From: JAUASW01 sp036880965
Lineage (GTDB): Bacteria; Pseudomonadota; Gammaproteobacteria; Burkholderiales; Burkholderiaceae_C
Length of the DNA stretch: 64,000 nt
Assembly (NCBI RefSeq): GCF_036880965.1
Contig: NZ_JBAJMV010000002.1
Span: 372,001-436,000 of the forward strand
Direction: 5' to 3'
Of this stretch, positions 52,152-60,071 are shown in pieces. Positions within the stretch are counted from its first letter, which is position 1. Each line of letters starts with the position of its first letter. A program made the translations under genes and the position numbers. Below the pieces are notes generated by a model. It was given only the letters and a program-made list of their open reading frames with translations. It was not told where the DNA came from and ran no database searches.

Positions 52152-52568
52152 ATGCTGAATGCATTTTTTAGTCGTTGGACCCGCAGCGCCCTGGCGACGG
52201 AAATGACCGCCGCCCCTGGGGCCACCCCTGCAACACGCCCTGCCAGCAGCGTCGATTCGCTGTTCCAGAGCCTTTTGCGCCTGATCCCGGGCGAGGCCGA
52301 GACCGCCGTGTCGACCCGCCCAGGCAGCCGCAATCATCTGGTGCGCGCCCGCGCCGAATTCCTCCGCGGCCTGGGCGATGTGCAGACCGAATTCGCCGAA
52401 CCGCTGCAAACGGCCATCCGACGCAGCCAATCGCTGCGTGATCTGTGGCATTTACGCACTGCCGTTTATACCGAGGTGGCGCGAAGCCACAGCCAGTACG
52501 AGGCCGAGCGTCGCCTGGCGCAGATGGACCGCTTCTTCGAGCCAAGCCGCAGCGGCCGGGGGCACTGA
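52152..52568 (+). CDS. Small unknown protein, 138 residues
   Basis: I do not recognise this protein. It begins MLNAFFSRWTRSALATEM and is basic, with a Pro/Ala/Thr-rich stretch (about 18-35) followed by probable helices containing LVRARAEFLRGLGDVQTEF and many arginines. There is no signal peptide or clear membrane segment. It is the first of two small genes divergent from the secretion operon and shares the inverted repeat at 52008. I think it real because its codon use fits, a second small gene follows after four bases, and a good terminator ends the pair. Confidence 0.65.
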   Translation: MLNAFFSRWTRSALATEMTAAPGATPATRPASSVDSLFQSLLRLIPGEAETAVSTRPGSRNHLVRARAEFLRGLGDVQTEFAEPLQTAIRRSQSLRDLWHLRTAVYTEVARSHSQYEAERRLAQMDRFFEPSRSGRGH

Positions 52569-52572
52569 AATC

Positions 52573-52914
52573 ATGCTGACCCTGACCCTGCGTGACATTC
52601 CCGACTTCCCGCCGCCCTGGGCTTTCGCATCCCTGAGCAGCATGGGAGACCGCCGTGGCCGCAGCAGCCGCGTGCGCCAGACCTTTGTCGAGCTCAAGCT
52701 GGTCTGCACCCGCATTGCGGCGGAAGTTCAGGGCCAGCAAGGTGCCGAGCTGCAACGCCAGGTTCGCCAGGCCTGTGAGCCTATCGAACTCTGGATGCTG
52801 CGTGGCACCCTGCTCGCCGCCCTGCCCGAGCACTGCGAGCTGGCGCTGGTCTACCGCGCCGACATGGAGCTGGCCATCGCCCGCGCCTTCCCGAGCCATT
52901 CGTCCCGCTCCTGA
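52573..52914 (+). CDS. Small unknown protein, 113 residues
   Basis: I do not recognise this protein. I start it at the ATG at 52573 (MLTLTLRDIPDFPPPW), four bases after the preceding stop. An open frame extends upstream but overlaps the other gene. The sequence has an N-terminal beta-like segment, a basic middle (DRRGRSSRVRQTF) and a helical C-terminal half with one or two cysteines. Co-transcription with the 138-residue gene and divergence from the secretion operon suggest an accessory or regulatory role, which is inference only. A nine-pair hairpin follows its stop. Confidence 0.6.
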   Translation: MLTLTLRDIPDFPPPWAFASLSSMGDRRGRSSRVRQTFVELKLVCTRIAAEVQGQQGAELQRQVRQACEPIELWMLRGTLLAALPEHCELALVYRADMELAIARAFPSHSSRS

Positions 52915-52916
52915 GC

Positions 52917-52940
52917 GCTGAACCCAGCCCAGGGTTCAGC
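52917..52940 (+). terminator. Nine-pair hairpin after the small-gene pair
   Basis: GCTGAACCC-(AGCCCA)-GGGTTCAGC begins two bases after the stop at 52914 and is followed by TCATTTC. The perfect GC-containing stem between convergent genes makes a terminator likely, although the T run is short. Confidence 0.65.
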
Positions 52941-52968
52941 TCATTTCGCGTTCCGGGCCCGCCGGAGC

Positions 52969-53478
52969 TCAGGGACGACCGAGAAAGTCCGCCTTGCCCA
53001 GGTCCACGCCCGCGTGGCGAAGCAGCGCGTACGTCGTCGTCGCGTGAAAGAAGAAGTTGGGCAGCGCGTAGTGGCGCAGATAGTCCTCGCCCCTGAACTT
53101 CAGCGGCTCGCCATTGCGGCGCGGAATCTCGATCGCACGCTCCTCGCTCCCTTCGACGGCTGATGCAGGGATCGATTGGACGTAGTCGATGGTTTTGCGA
53201 ATGCGGACGATGAGTTCGTCCAGCGTCGCTTCGTTGTCGTCCCAGCGCGGCAATTCCTGGCCGGCGAGGCGGCCGACACAGCCCTTGGCCGCATCGCTGC
53301 AAATCTGGATCTGGCGGCTGAACGGCAGCATGTCGGGCGCCAGGCGCAGCCCCAGGTAGACCGCGGTGTCGAACTTCTTCGTCTCGGCATGCTTCTTGGC
53401 GGCCTCGAGCCACAGCAGCATGTTGCCGAGGGTCTTGGCAAAGATCGGCGCGCAAGCCGAATGCATGGAAATCGTCAT
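52969..53478 (-). CDS. DUF1993 family protein
   Basis: A 169-residue protein starting at the ATG at 53478 behind an excellent AAGGAGA ribosome site. The longer frame upstream is rejected for that reason. It opens MTISMHSACAPIFAKTL and contains PDMLPFSRQIQICSDAAKG and PNFFFHATTTYALLRH, which match the DUF1993 family, a DinB-like helical-bundle group of unknown function. It stands alone between the small-gene pair and a divergent dehydrogenase gene. No catalytic role can be assigned. Confidence 0.85.
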   Translation of the reverse strand: MTISMHSACAPIFAKTLGNMLLWLEAAKKHAETKKFDTAVYLGLRLAPDMLPFSRQIQICSDAAKGCVGRLAGQELPRWDDNEATLDELIVRIRKTIDYVQSIPASAVEGSEERAIEIPRRNGEPLKFRGEDYLRHYALPNFFFHATTTYALLRHAGVDLGKADFLGRP

Positions 53479-53566
53479 CGCATGTCTCCTTACGAAAGAC
53501 GCAGATGCTAGCGATTTGCCTGAGTCTTCGCTTGGCAAGGGTCGGGCACAATGTCCCGGCCCCGCC

Positions 53567-54574
53567 ATGAACATCATCATCCTCGACGACTATCAGGACG
53601 CCGTACGCAAGCTGCGCTGCGCCGCCAAGCTGGACCACCTGCAGGCCAAGGTCTTCACCAACACGGTCAAGGGGATCGGGCAACTGTCGGTGCGCCTGCG
53701 CGACGCTGATGTGCTGGTGCTGGTGCGCGAGCGCACCCATTTCCCAAGGCAGTTGCTCGAGAAGCTGCCCAAGCTCAAGCTGATCTCGCAGACCGGTCGC
53801 GTGGGCTCGCACATCGACGTCGATGCCTGCACGCGGCTGGGCATTGCAGTGGCCGAGGGTGTTGGCTCACCGGTGGCGCCGGCCGAGTTGACCTGGGCAT
53901 TGATCATGGCCTCGATGCGGCGTCTGCCGCAGTACATCGGCAACCTGAAGCACGGTGCCTGGCAGCAGTCGGGGCTGAAGTCAGCCTCGATGCCGGCCAA
54001 TTTCGGCGTCGGCATGCAGTTGCGAGGCAAGACACTGGGAATCTGGGGCTACGGCAAGATCGGCGAGATGGTGGCCAGCTATGGCCGCGCCTTCGGCATG
54101 AACGTGCAGATCTGGGGCAGCGAGGCCTCGCGCCTGCGCGCCAGCGCCGACGGCTATCAGGCGGCCGAGAGCCGCGAAGCCTTCTTCGAACAATGCGACG
54201 TGCTGAGCCTGCATCTGCGCCTGGTGGACGCGACGCGCGGCGTCGTCACCCTGGAAGACCTGTCGCGGATGAAGCCGACCGCCCTCTTCGTCAACACCTC
54301 GCGCGCCGAGCTTCTGGCCGAAACCGCACTGGTCTCGGCCCTGAACCGCGGCCGCCCCGGCATGGCAGCCATCGACGTGTTCGAAAGCGAACCCATCCTG
54401 CAAGGCCATCCGCTGTTGCGGCTGGAGAACGCCGTCTGCACACCCCACATCGGCTATGTCGAGCAAGACAGCTATGAGCTCTACTTCGATGCGGCCTTCG
54501 AGAACGTGCTGAACTTCGTCAAGGGCGAGCCCACCAACATCGTCAATCCCGAGGCGCTGAAGGTCCTGCGCTGA
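53567..54574 (+). CDS. D-isomer-specific 2-hydroxyacid dehydrogenase family protein
   Basis: A 335-residue NAD(P)-dependent dehydrogenase from the ATG at 53567 (MNIIILDDYQDAVRKL). The cofactor loop is GIWGYGKIG (about residue 155). Catalytic residues are visible: Arg in NTSRAELL, Glu in FESEPI and His in TPHIGYVEQ. The family includes phosphoglycerate dehydrogenase and hydroxypyruvate reductase, but this branch lacks an ACT domain, so the substrate is not certain. Its stop overlaps the start of the chromate-type transporter gene (TGATG), though a functional link is doubtful. Confidence 0.9.
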   Translation: MNIIILDDYQDAVRKLRCAAKLDHLQAKVFTNTVKGIGQLSVRLRDADVLVLVRERTHFPRQLLEKLPKLKLISQTGRVGSHIDVDACTRLGIAVAEGVGSPVAPAELTWALIMASMRRLPQYIGNLKHGAWQQSGLKSASMPANFGVGMQLRGKTLGIWGYGKIGEMVASYGRAFGMNVQIWGSEASRLRASADGYQAAESREAFFEQCDVLSLHLRLVDATRGVVTLEDLSRMKPTALFVNTSRAELLAETALVSALNRGRPGMAAIDVFESEPILQGHPLLRLENAVCTPHIGYVEQDSYELYFDAAFENVLNFVKGEPTNIVNPEALKVLR

Positions 54575-55155
54575 TGACGGCTGACGACGGCCTCCCACGG
54601 CCTCGCCCGGAGAATCCGATGGCCCTATTCCGGGCCTTCACCGTCCTCGCCCTGCAAGGCTTTGGCGGCGTGCTGGCCGTGGCCCAGCGCGAGCTGGTCG
54701 AGAAACGCGGATGGCTGAGCAAGGCGGAGTTCGTCGAGCTGCTGGCCATCTCGCAGGTGCTGCCCGGCCCCAACGTGGTCAACATTTCCCTGATGATTGG
54801 CGACCGCTTCTTTGGCTTGCGTGGCGCGGCAGCGGCACTGGCCGGCATGTTCGCCCTGCCCTGCGTCATCGTCCTGAGCCTGGCCGCGGTTTCCGAGCAG
54901 CTGCTGGCACATCCCGCCATGGCCGGGGCATTGCGCGGCATGGGCGCCGTGGCCGCAGGCCTGATCCTGGCCACCGGCCTGAAGCTGCTGGGCAGCCTGC
55001 GTGGCAACGTGATGGGACGCCTCCTGTGCCTGCTGCTCGGTACTGCCACGATCATCGCCGTGGCGGTGCTGCGCTGGCCCCTGATCTGGGTGGTGCTGGG
55101 CCTGGGCAGCATGGGCATGGTCATGGCCTGGTGGCGCTTGAGGGAGCTGCGCTGA
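54574..55155 (+). CDS. Chromate transporter family protein, first half (ChrA N-type)
   Basis: A 193-residue membrane protein of the CHR family. LFRAFTVLALQGFGGVLAVAQRELVE and ISQVLPGPNVVNIS are the family's N-terminal landmarks, followed by four or so hydrophobic segments. Full-length ChrA carries two homologous halves in about 400 residues. Here they are separate genes joined by a TGATG overlap, the short-chain CHR pair arrangement. Such pairs export chromate in some bacteria, but many are uncharacterised. The two probably act as a heterodimer. Confidence 0.88.
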   Translation: MTADDGLPRPRPENPMALFRAFTVLALQGFGGVLAVAQRELVEKRGWLSKAEFVELLAISQVLPGPNVVNISLMIGDRFFGLRGAAAALAGMFALPCVIVLSLAAVSEQLLAHPAMAGALRGMGAVAAGLILATGLKLLGSLRGNVMGRLLCLLLGTATIIAVAVLRWPLIWVVLGLGSMGMVMAWWRLRELR

Positions 55156-55694
55156 TGCCACCGGTCGACCTCCTGCAGCTCTTTTTGCACTTTCTGGCGA
55201 TGTCCTTGCTGGCAATTGGCGGCGGCATCACGACGGCGCCTGAAATGCACCGTTTCCTGGTCGTCGACAAGGGCTGGATGACGGACACGACCTTCACCAG
55301 CTCGATAGCGCTGGCGCAGGCGGCGCCCGGGCCCAACATCCTTTTTGTGGCCGTGCTCGGCTGGAACCTGGCCGGGCCGGCAGGCGCGGCGGTGACGATG
55401 GCCGGCATCATGCTGCCCTCCACCCTCCTTGTGCTGGCCGCCTCGCGCTGGGCCCGCGACAACCGCGAGCACATCGGCGTGCGCGCCTTCAGCAGCGGCA
55501 TGGCGCCGCTCACGCTCGGGTTGATCATCGCCACCGGCTGGCTGCTCGCCCAGCCCTACCTGACAGCGCCTGAACACCGGCTGGCAACGCTGGTGCTGAT
55601 CGCCATCACGCTTGCATTGATGCTGCGCACCAAGCTCAGCCCGGTGTGGATGGTGCTGGGCGGCGGCGTGGTGGGTGCGCTGGGCTGGGTTTGA
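55155..55694 (+). CDS. Chromate transporter family protein, second half
   Basis: A 179-residue membrane protein homologous to the preceding one (FLAMSLLAIGGGITTAPEMHRFLV and LAQAAPGPNILFVAVLGW repeat the same motifs, including the PGPN signature). The ATG at 55155 overlaps the previous stop. It completes a short-chain CHR pair. It ends 16 bases from the convergent upp gene. Substrate specificity for chromate, sulfate or another anion cannot be told from sequence. Confidence 0.88.
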   Translation: MPPVDLLQLFLHFLAMSLLAIGGGITTAPEMHRFLVVDKGWMTDTTFTSSIALAQAAPGPNILFVAVLGWNLAGPAGAAVTMAGIMLPSTLLVLAASRWARDNREHIGVRAFSSGMAPLTLGLIIATGWLLAQPYLTAPEHRLATLVLIAITLALMLRTKLSPVWMVLGGGVVGALGWV

Positions 55695-55710
55695 CCAAGT
55701 CTCTCGCGCC

Positions 55711-56343
55711 TCAACCTTCCTTGGTGCCGAAGATCTTGTCGCCGGCGTCGCCCAGGCCGGGGATGATGTAGCCGTGTTCGTTCAGATGGCTGTCGATGGC
55801 CGCCGTCCAGCAACGCACATCGGGGTGGGCTTTGGTCAGGGCCGCCACGCCTTCAGGCGCTGCGACCAGCACCAGGGCACGGATGTCCTTGGCGCCACGT
55901 CGCTTGAGGAGGTCGATGGTGGCAATCATCGAGCCGGCCGTGGCCAGCATCGGGTCAACGATCAAAGCCGTGCGTTCATCAAGCTGGCCGACAAAGCGCT
56001 CGAAGTAGTGCACCGGCTGCAGCGTCTCGTGGTCGCGGGCCAGGCCGACGACGCTGACCTTGGCGTTGGGCATCATGTCCAGCACGCCGTCCAGCATCCC
56101 GAGGCCGGCACGCAGGATGGGCACGACCGTGACCTTGCGCCCGGCGATCTGGTCGACCTCGGTCGGGCCGCTCCAGCATTCCAGCGTCGTCTTCTCGAGC
56201 GGAAAGTCGGCCGTCGCCTCATAGGCCAGCAGGCGCGCCACCTCGCCGGTCAGCTCACGGAACTTCTTGGTCGAGATGTCGGCCTCGCGCATCAGGCCGA
56301 TCTTGTGCTTGACGAGCGGATGTTTGACTTCGATGACGGCCAT
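55711..56343 (-). CDS. upp: Uracil phosphoribosyltransferase
   Basis: Pyrimidine-salvage enzyme making UMP from uracil and PRPP. The 210-residue length is typical. The PRPP-binding segment is DPMLATAGSMIATID, the uracil-binding C-terminus shows YIIPGLGDAGDKIFGT, and LRAGLGMLDGVL is present. It is transcribed toward the chromate-type genes and is preceded by rlmB on the same strand with a 35-base gap, so either shared or separate promoters are possible. Nothing unusual was noticed. Confidence 0.97.
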   Translation of the reverse strand: MAVIEVKHPLVKHKIGLMREADISTKKFRELTGEVARLLAYEATADFPLEKTTLECWSGPTEVDQIAGRKVTVVPILRAGLGMLDGVLDMMPNAKVSVVGLARDHETLQPVHYFERFVGQLDERTALIVDPMLATAGSMIATIDLLKRRGAKDIRALVLVAAPEGVAALTKAHPDVRCWTAAIDSHLNEHGYIIPGLGDAGDKIFGTKEG

Positions 56344-56378
56344 GATCTGTGCTTCTTTTCTGGTGTGAGTTGGCAGGA

Positions 56379-57125
56379 TTATCGGCGCTGGCGCAGCGCC
56401 TCGAACAGGCAGACGCCCGCAGCCACGGACACATTGAGGCTCTCGACCGCACCCTTCATCGGGATGCTGACCAGCTCGTCGCAGGTCTTGGCGGTCAGCT
56501 GGCGCATGCCGTCGCCTTCGGCGCCGAGCACCAGGGCCACGGGGCCCTTCAGGTCCAGCTCGTAGATCGACTTGGTGGCCTGGTCAGAGGTGCCGATCAC
56601 CCAGATATTGCGTTCCTTCAGTTCGTTGAGCGTGCGCGCCAGGTTGGTGACCATGAAGTAGGGCACGGTCTCGGCCGCGCCGCTGGCCACCTTGGCCACG
56701 GTGGCATTGACGCCGACCGAATGGTCCTTGGGTGCGATCACCGCTTGCGCACCGGCGCCATCGGCCACGCGCAGGCAGGCGCCGAGGTTGTGCGGGTCGG
56801 TCACGCCGTCCAGCACCAGCAGCAGCGGCTCGGCGCCCTCGCCTTCCAGCGCGTCGAGCAGGTCGTCCAGCGAATGCTGCTGGACCAGGGCCGTCACTCG
56901 GGCGACGACGCCCTGGTGGCGCGGGCTGCCGCTGAGCTTGGTGAGGCGGTCGTCATCGCTTTCTATCAGCTTGACGCCGGCCTCCCTGACCCGTTCGACG
57001 AGCTGGCGCATGCGCTGGTCGCGCCGGCTTGCATCGACATGGATCTCCTGGATCGAGGCCTGGGCGGTCTTCAGCCGCACGGTGATGGCATGGAAGCCGA
57101 AGAGGATTTGCTTGGGTGCGCTCAT
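56379..57125 (-). CDS. rlmB: 23S rRNA (guanosine-2'-O-)-methyltransferase RlmB
   Basis: SpoU/TrmH-family enzyme that 2'-O-methylates a guanosine of 23S rRNA (G2251 in E. coli). The ATG at 57125 gives 248 residues. Upstream frame is antisense-like and rejected. It opens QILFGFHAITVRLK, with an N-terminal L30e-like RNA-binding domain (to about 80) and the SPOUT knot containing LDGVTDPHNLGACLR, VLGAEGDGMRQL and PMKGAVESLNVSVAAG. Its start overlaps the stop of the upstream membrane-protein gene (ATGA). Confidence 0.96.
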   Translation of the reverse strand: MSAPKQILFGFHAITVRLKTAQASIQEIHVDASRRDQRMRQLVERVREAGVKLIESDDDRLTKLSGSPRHQGVVARVTALVQQHSLDDLLDALEGEGAEPLLLVLDGVTDPHNLGACLRVADGAGAQAVIAPKDHSVGVNATVAKVASGAAETVPYFMVTNLARTLNELKERNIWVIGTSDQATKSIYELDLKGPVALVLGAEGDGMRQLTAKTCDELVSIPMKGAVESLNVSVAAGVCLFEALRQRR

Positions 57126-57862
57126 CGCGCCATTGTCGCAGTCCAGGCGAACAGGAGGCCAATCAGGATGGGCTGATGCAGCATGTAGAAGCTCAGCGAC
57201 CAGCGGCCAAGCACGGCGAGCGGCTGCAAGGCGGCGGGAAGCTGCCCCTGCAGCCAGGCCGGCTTGGTGGCCAGCAGCCAGCGGCCCAGCGCCCAACCCC
57301 ACAGCATCACGCCCAGCCAGGGCAGCAGCGGCACATAGTCTTCGGTGATCGGCTTGGCCGTGGTGAAGCCAAGCCAGTTGGTCCAGCGGCTGTCGAAGAA
57401 TGCGTGCGAACAGAGCTGCGGCAGCGCGATGGCTGCGGCGCCTATCAGTGATGCAGCGGCCTGCCCCAGGTGCGGCCCGGCCCAGCGCAGGATCAGCAGC
57501 ATCAAGGCCAGGGCATGCAGGACGCCGAAGCTGATCCAGCTCTGCGGGAACATCAGGGCCGAGCCGGCAGACACCAGCAAGGCGCACACGGCCACCTGAC
57601 CCCAGCGCCGCCAGAAGCGCGGCCAGCCGAGACCCTGGGCCTGGGCCACGGCCTGGCCCAGGCCAGCGCAGAGCAGGAACAGGCTGACGATGGCGGAGCG
57701 CTGGCCGGTCCAGAACGGGTCGCGGTAAAAATCGGCCGCAATCAGCTTGAAAAAGCGCAGGTCGAAACAGAAATGGAAGCCCGCCATCCAGACAATGGCG
57801 GCACCGCGCAAGGCATCGAGACGGTCAAAGCGCGGTGATGGATGAGAGAAGCTGCTGGGCAT
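57122..57862 (-). CDS. DUF1624/heparan-alpha-glucosaminide acetyltransferase-like membrane protein
   Basis: A 246-residue integral membrane protein with about seven hydrophobic segments. It opens RFDRLDALRGAAIVWMAGFHFCFDL, with the conserved His and Arg typical of acyltransferase-3/YeiB/HGSNAT-like families, and ends WSLSFYMLHQPILIG, the paired late motif. It may transfer an acyl group across the membrane to a cell-envelope acceptor. The stop overlaps rlmB, though a functional link is not obvious. It is divergent from the HtrA gene by 37 bases. Confidence 0.82.
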   Translation of the reverse strand: MPSSFSHPSPRFDRLDALRGAAIVWMAGFHFCFDLRFFKLIAADFYRDPFWTGQRSAIVSLFLLCAGLGQAVAQAQGLGWPRFWRRWGQVAVCALLVSAGSALMFPQSWISFGVLHALALMLLILRWAGPHLGQAAASLIGAAAIALPQLCSHAFFDSRWTNWLGFTTAKPITEDYVPLLPWLGVMLWGWALGRWLLATKPAWLQGQLPAALQPLAVLGRWSLSFYMLHQPILIGLLFAWTATMAR

Positions 57863-57899
57863 CAGGCGCGCAGTCTATGCCGGCCGGAGAAACTTACCG

Positions 57900-59006
57900 A
57901 TGAAGATCATGCAGACCACTCGCCAGCTGCTTCTGGCAGCGCTGGCCGCCCTGGCCACGCTCGCCACAACTTGCGTCCCAGCCCATGCGGGCCCGGAGGC
58001 GCATCCCCGTCCCGTCACGCCACGCGGCGCCTTCGAGCCCTCGGAGCAGAACAACATCAATGTGTTCCGCAAGGTGTCACCTTCCGTGGTCCATATCACC
58101 ACGCTGGACGTGCAGCGCGACCTGTTCTCGCGCAATGTGCAGGAGGTGCCACATGGCACGGGCACCGGCTTCATCTGGGACGAGCAGGGCCACATCGTCA
58201 CCAACTTCCATGTGATCCAGGGCAGCGACCTGTTCCGGGTCACGCTGTCGGACCAGACCAGTTTCGACGCCCGTCTTGTCGGCGCCTTCGTCGACCGCGA
58301 CATCGCCGTGCTGCGCATCACGGCGCCGCGCGACAAGTTGCTGCCGATTGCCGTCGGCAGCAGCCGCGACCTGCAGGTGGGTCAGAACGTCTATGCGATC
58401 GGCAACCCCTTCGGCCTGGACCAGACGCTGACGCGCGGCATCGTCTCCGCGCTGAACCGCGAGATCGACTCGCTCAACCGCCGCAGCATCCGGGGCGTGA
58501 TCCAGACCGATGCGGCCATCAACCCCGGCAACTCCGGCGGGCCGCTGCTCGATTCGGCCGGCCGGCTGATTGGCGTCAACACGCAGATCTACAGCCCCAG
58601 CGGCGCCAGCGCCGGCATCGGCTTTGCCATTCCGGTGGACGAGGTCAACCGCGTGGTGCCGCGGCTGATACGCGACGGCCGCTTCATCCGCCCGGCGCTG
58701 GGCATCACCTCGGGCCCGCCGCAGCTGCATCAGGCGCTGCGCCTGCCCAAGGGCGTGGCCATCGTGGCCGTGGGCCAGCGCAGCCCGGCCAAGGCCGCCG
58801 GCCTGCAGCCGTTCAGCCGCGACCGCAACGGCCGCATCGTCAATGGCGATGTGATCACGGCCATCAACGATGAGGCGATTGCCGACCTGGACGACATGCT
58901 GAGCTTGCTCGAGCGCCGCCAGCCTGGCGACACCGTGCGCCTGACGCTCTGGCGCGAGGGCAAGATTCGACAGCAGGCGGTGAAGCTGGGCGAGTCCGAC
59001 CAATAA
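57900..59006 (+). CDS. HtrA/DegP-like S1C serine protease
   Basis: A 368-residue periplasmic quality-control protease. A signal peptide (about 1-30, ending VPAHAGPE) is followed by the trypsin-like domain with catalytic His104 (TNFHVIQG), Asp134 (DRDIAVL) and Ser212 (NPGNSGGPLL). One PDZ domain follows (about 265-365). One PDZ and the modest length are closer to DegS or short S1C proteases than to two-PDZ DegP. GGAGAAAC lies upstream as a ribosome site. The protein is probably soluble because the signal looks cleavable. Confidence 0.93.
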   Translation: MKIMQTTRQLLLAALAALATLATTCVPAHAGPEAHPRPVTPRGAFEPSEQNNINVFRKVSPSVVHITTLDVQRDLFSRNVQEVPHGTGTGFIWDEQGHIVTNFHVIQGSDLFRVTLSDQTSFDARLVGAFVDRDIAVLRITAPRDKLLPIAVGSSRDLQVGQNVYAIGNPFGLDQTLTRGIVSALNREIDSLNRRSIRGVIQTDAAINPGNSGGPLLDSAGRLIGVNTQIYSPSGASAGIGFAIPVDEVNRVVPRLIRDGRFIRPALGITSGPPQLHQALRLPKGVAIVAVGQRSPAKAAGLQPFSRDRNGRIVNGDVITAINDEAIADLDDMLSLLERRQPGDTVRLTLWREGKIRQQAVKLGESDQ

Positions 59007-59071
59007 GCCGCCATTGGCAGCAATAGGCCCGGCCGGGCAAGGGTCGGGGCCTCGCTCCTAGACTGCCAGGC

Positions 59072-60067
59072 ATGAGTTCAGCCGTTCCCCTCTCCATCCT
59101 CGACCTCGCACCCATCGTCGAGGGCAGCGATGCCGCCGCCGCGCTGCGCCAGAGCATTGCGCTGGCCCGTCATGCCGAGGGCCTCGGCTACCAGCGCTTC
59201 TGGGTGGCCGAGCATCACAACATGGAGGGCGTGGCCAGCTCGGCCACGGCCGTGCTGATCGGCCAGCTTGCAGCCGCCACCGAGAAGATTCGCGTGGGCG
59301 CCGGCGGCATCATGCTGCCCAACCATGCGCCGCTGACGATTGCCGAGCAGTTCGGCACCCTGGCCACGCTCTTCCCCGGCCGCATTGACCTTGGCCTGGG
59401 CCGCGCACCTGGCACCGACGGGCCCACGATGCGTGCCCTGCGCCGCCATCTCTCCAGTGCGGCCGAAGACCGTTTTCCCGAAGACGTGCTGGAGCTGCAA
59501 GGCTATCTGGCGCCGGCCAAGGAGGGGCAGGTCGTACGCGCCATCCCCGGCCAGGGCACGGAGGTGCCGATCTGGCTGCTCGGCTCCAGCCTTTACGGCG
59601 CGCAGCTGGCTGCCTACCTCGGCCTGCCGTTTGCCTTCGCATCACACTTCGCGCCCGACCTGCTGATGCAGGCGCTCGACATCTATCGCAGCCAGTACCG
59701 GCCGAGCGCGCGCCACCCCAGGCCCCACGCGATGATGGGCTTGAACGTGGTGGTGGCCGACAGCGACGAGCAAGCCGCCTACCTCTTTACCTCGCTGCAA
59801 CAACGATTCCTGGGCATGCAGCGCGGCCAGCGCGGGCCCTTGCCAAGGCCTGTCGACAGCATGGATGCATTGTGGACCGCAGCTGAAAAAGCCGGCGTCC
59901 AGCGCATGCTGGCCGAGGCCGTGGTCGGCTCGCCTGCAACGGTGCGCGCGGGCCTGCGAGCCACACTGGCGCGCACCCAGGTTGATGAATTCATCGTCGC
60001 CTGCGGCGTGCATGACGCCGCGGCAAGGCAGCGCTCCTACACGCTGCTGGCCGAGCTCTGGCCCTGA
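59072..60067 (+). CDS. Luciferase-like (LLM class) flavin-dependent oxidoreductase
   Basis: A 331-residue TIM-barrel protein of the bacterial luciferase-like group, resembling YhbW. LSILDLAPIVEG, RFWVAEHHNMEGVASSATA, RVGAGGIMLPNHAPLTIAEQFGTL (split by the barrel) and RIDLGLGRAPGTD are standard group motifs. It would use FMNH2 or F420-like flavin, and the substrate is unknown. The gene is monocistronic and ends four bases from the convergent ABC permease gene. Confidence 0.9.
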   Translation: MSSAVPLSILDLAPIVEGSDAAAALRQSIALARHAEGLGYQRFWVAEHHNMEGVASSATAVLIGQLAAATEKIRVGAGGIMLPNHAPLTIAEQFGTLATLFPGRIDLGLGRAPGTDGPTMRALRRHLSSAAEDRFPEDVLELQGYLAPAKEGQVVRAIPGQGTEVPIWLLGSSLYGAQLAAYLGLPFAFASHFAPDLLMQALDIYRSQYRPSARHPRPHAMMGLNVVVADSDEQAAYLFTSLQQRFLGMQRGQRGPLPRPVDSMDALWTAAEKAGVQRMLAEAVVGSPATVRAGLRATLARTQVDEFIVACGVHDAAARQRSYTLLAELWP

Positions 60068-60071
60068 AGAA

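Noticed and set aside
54574..55694. A frameshift splitting a single chromate transporter
   Set aside because: Each half has its own start, a TGATG junction and complete family motifs, which is the known short-chain pair layout rather than a broken gene.
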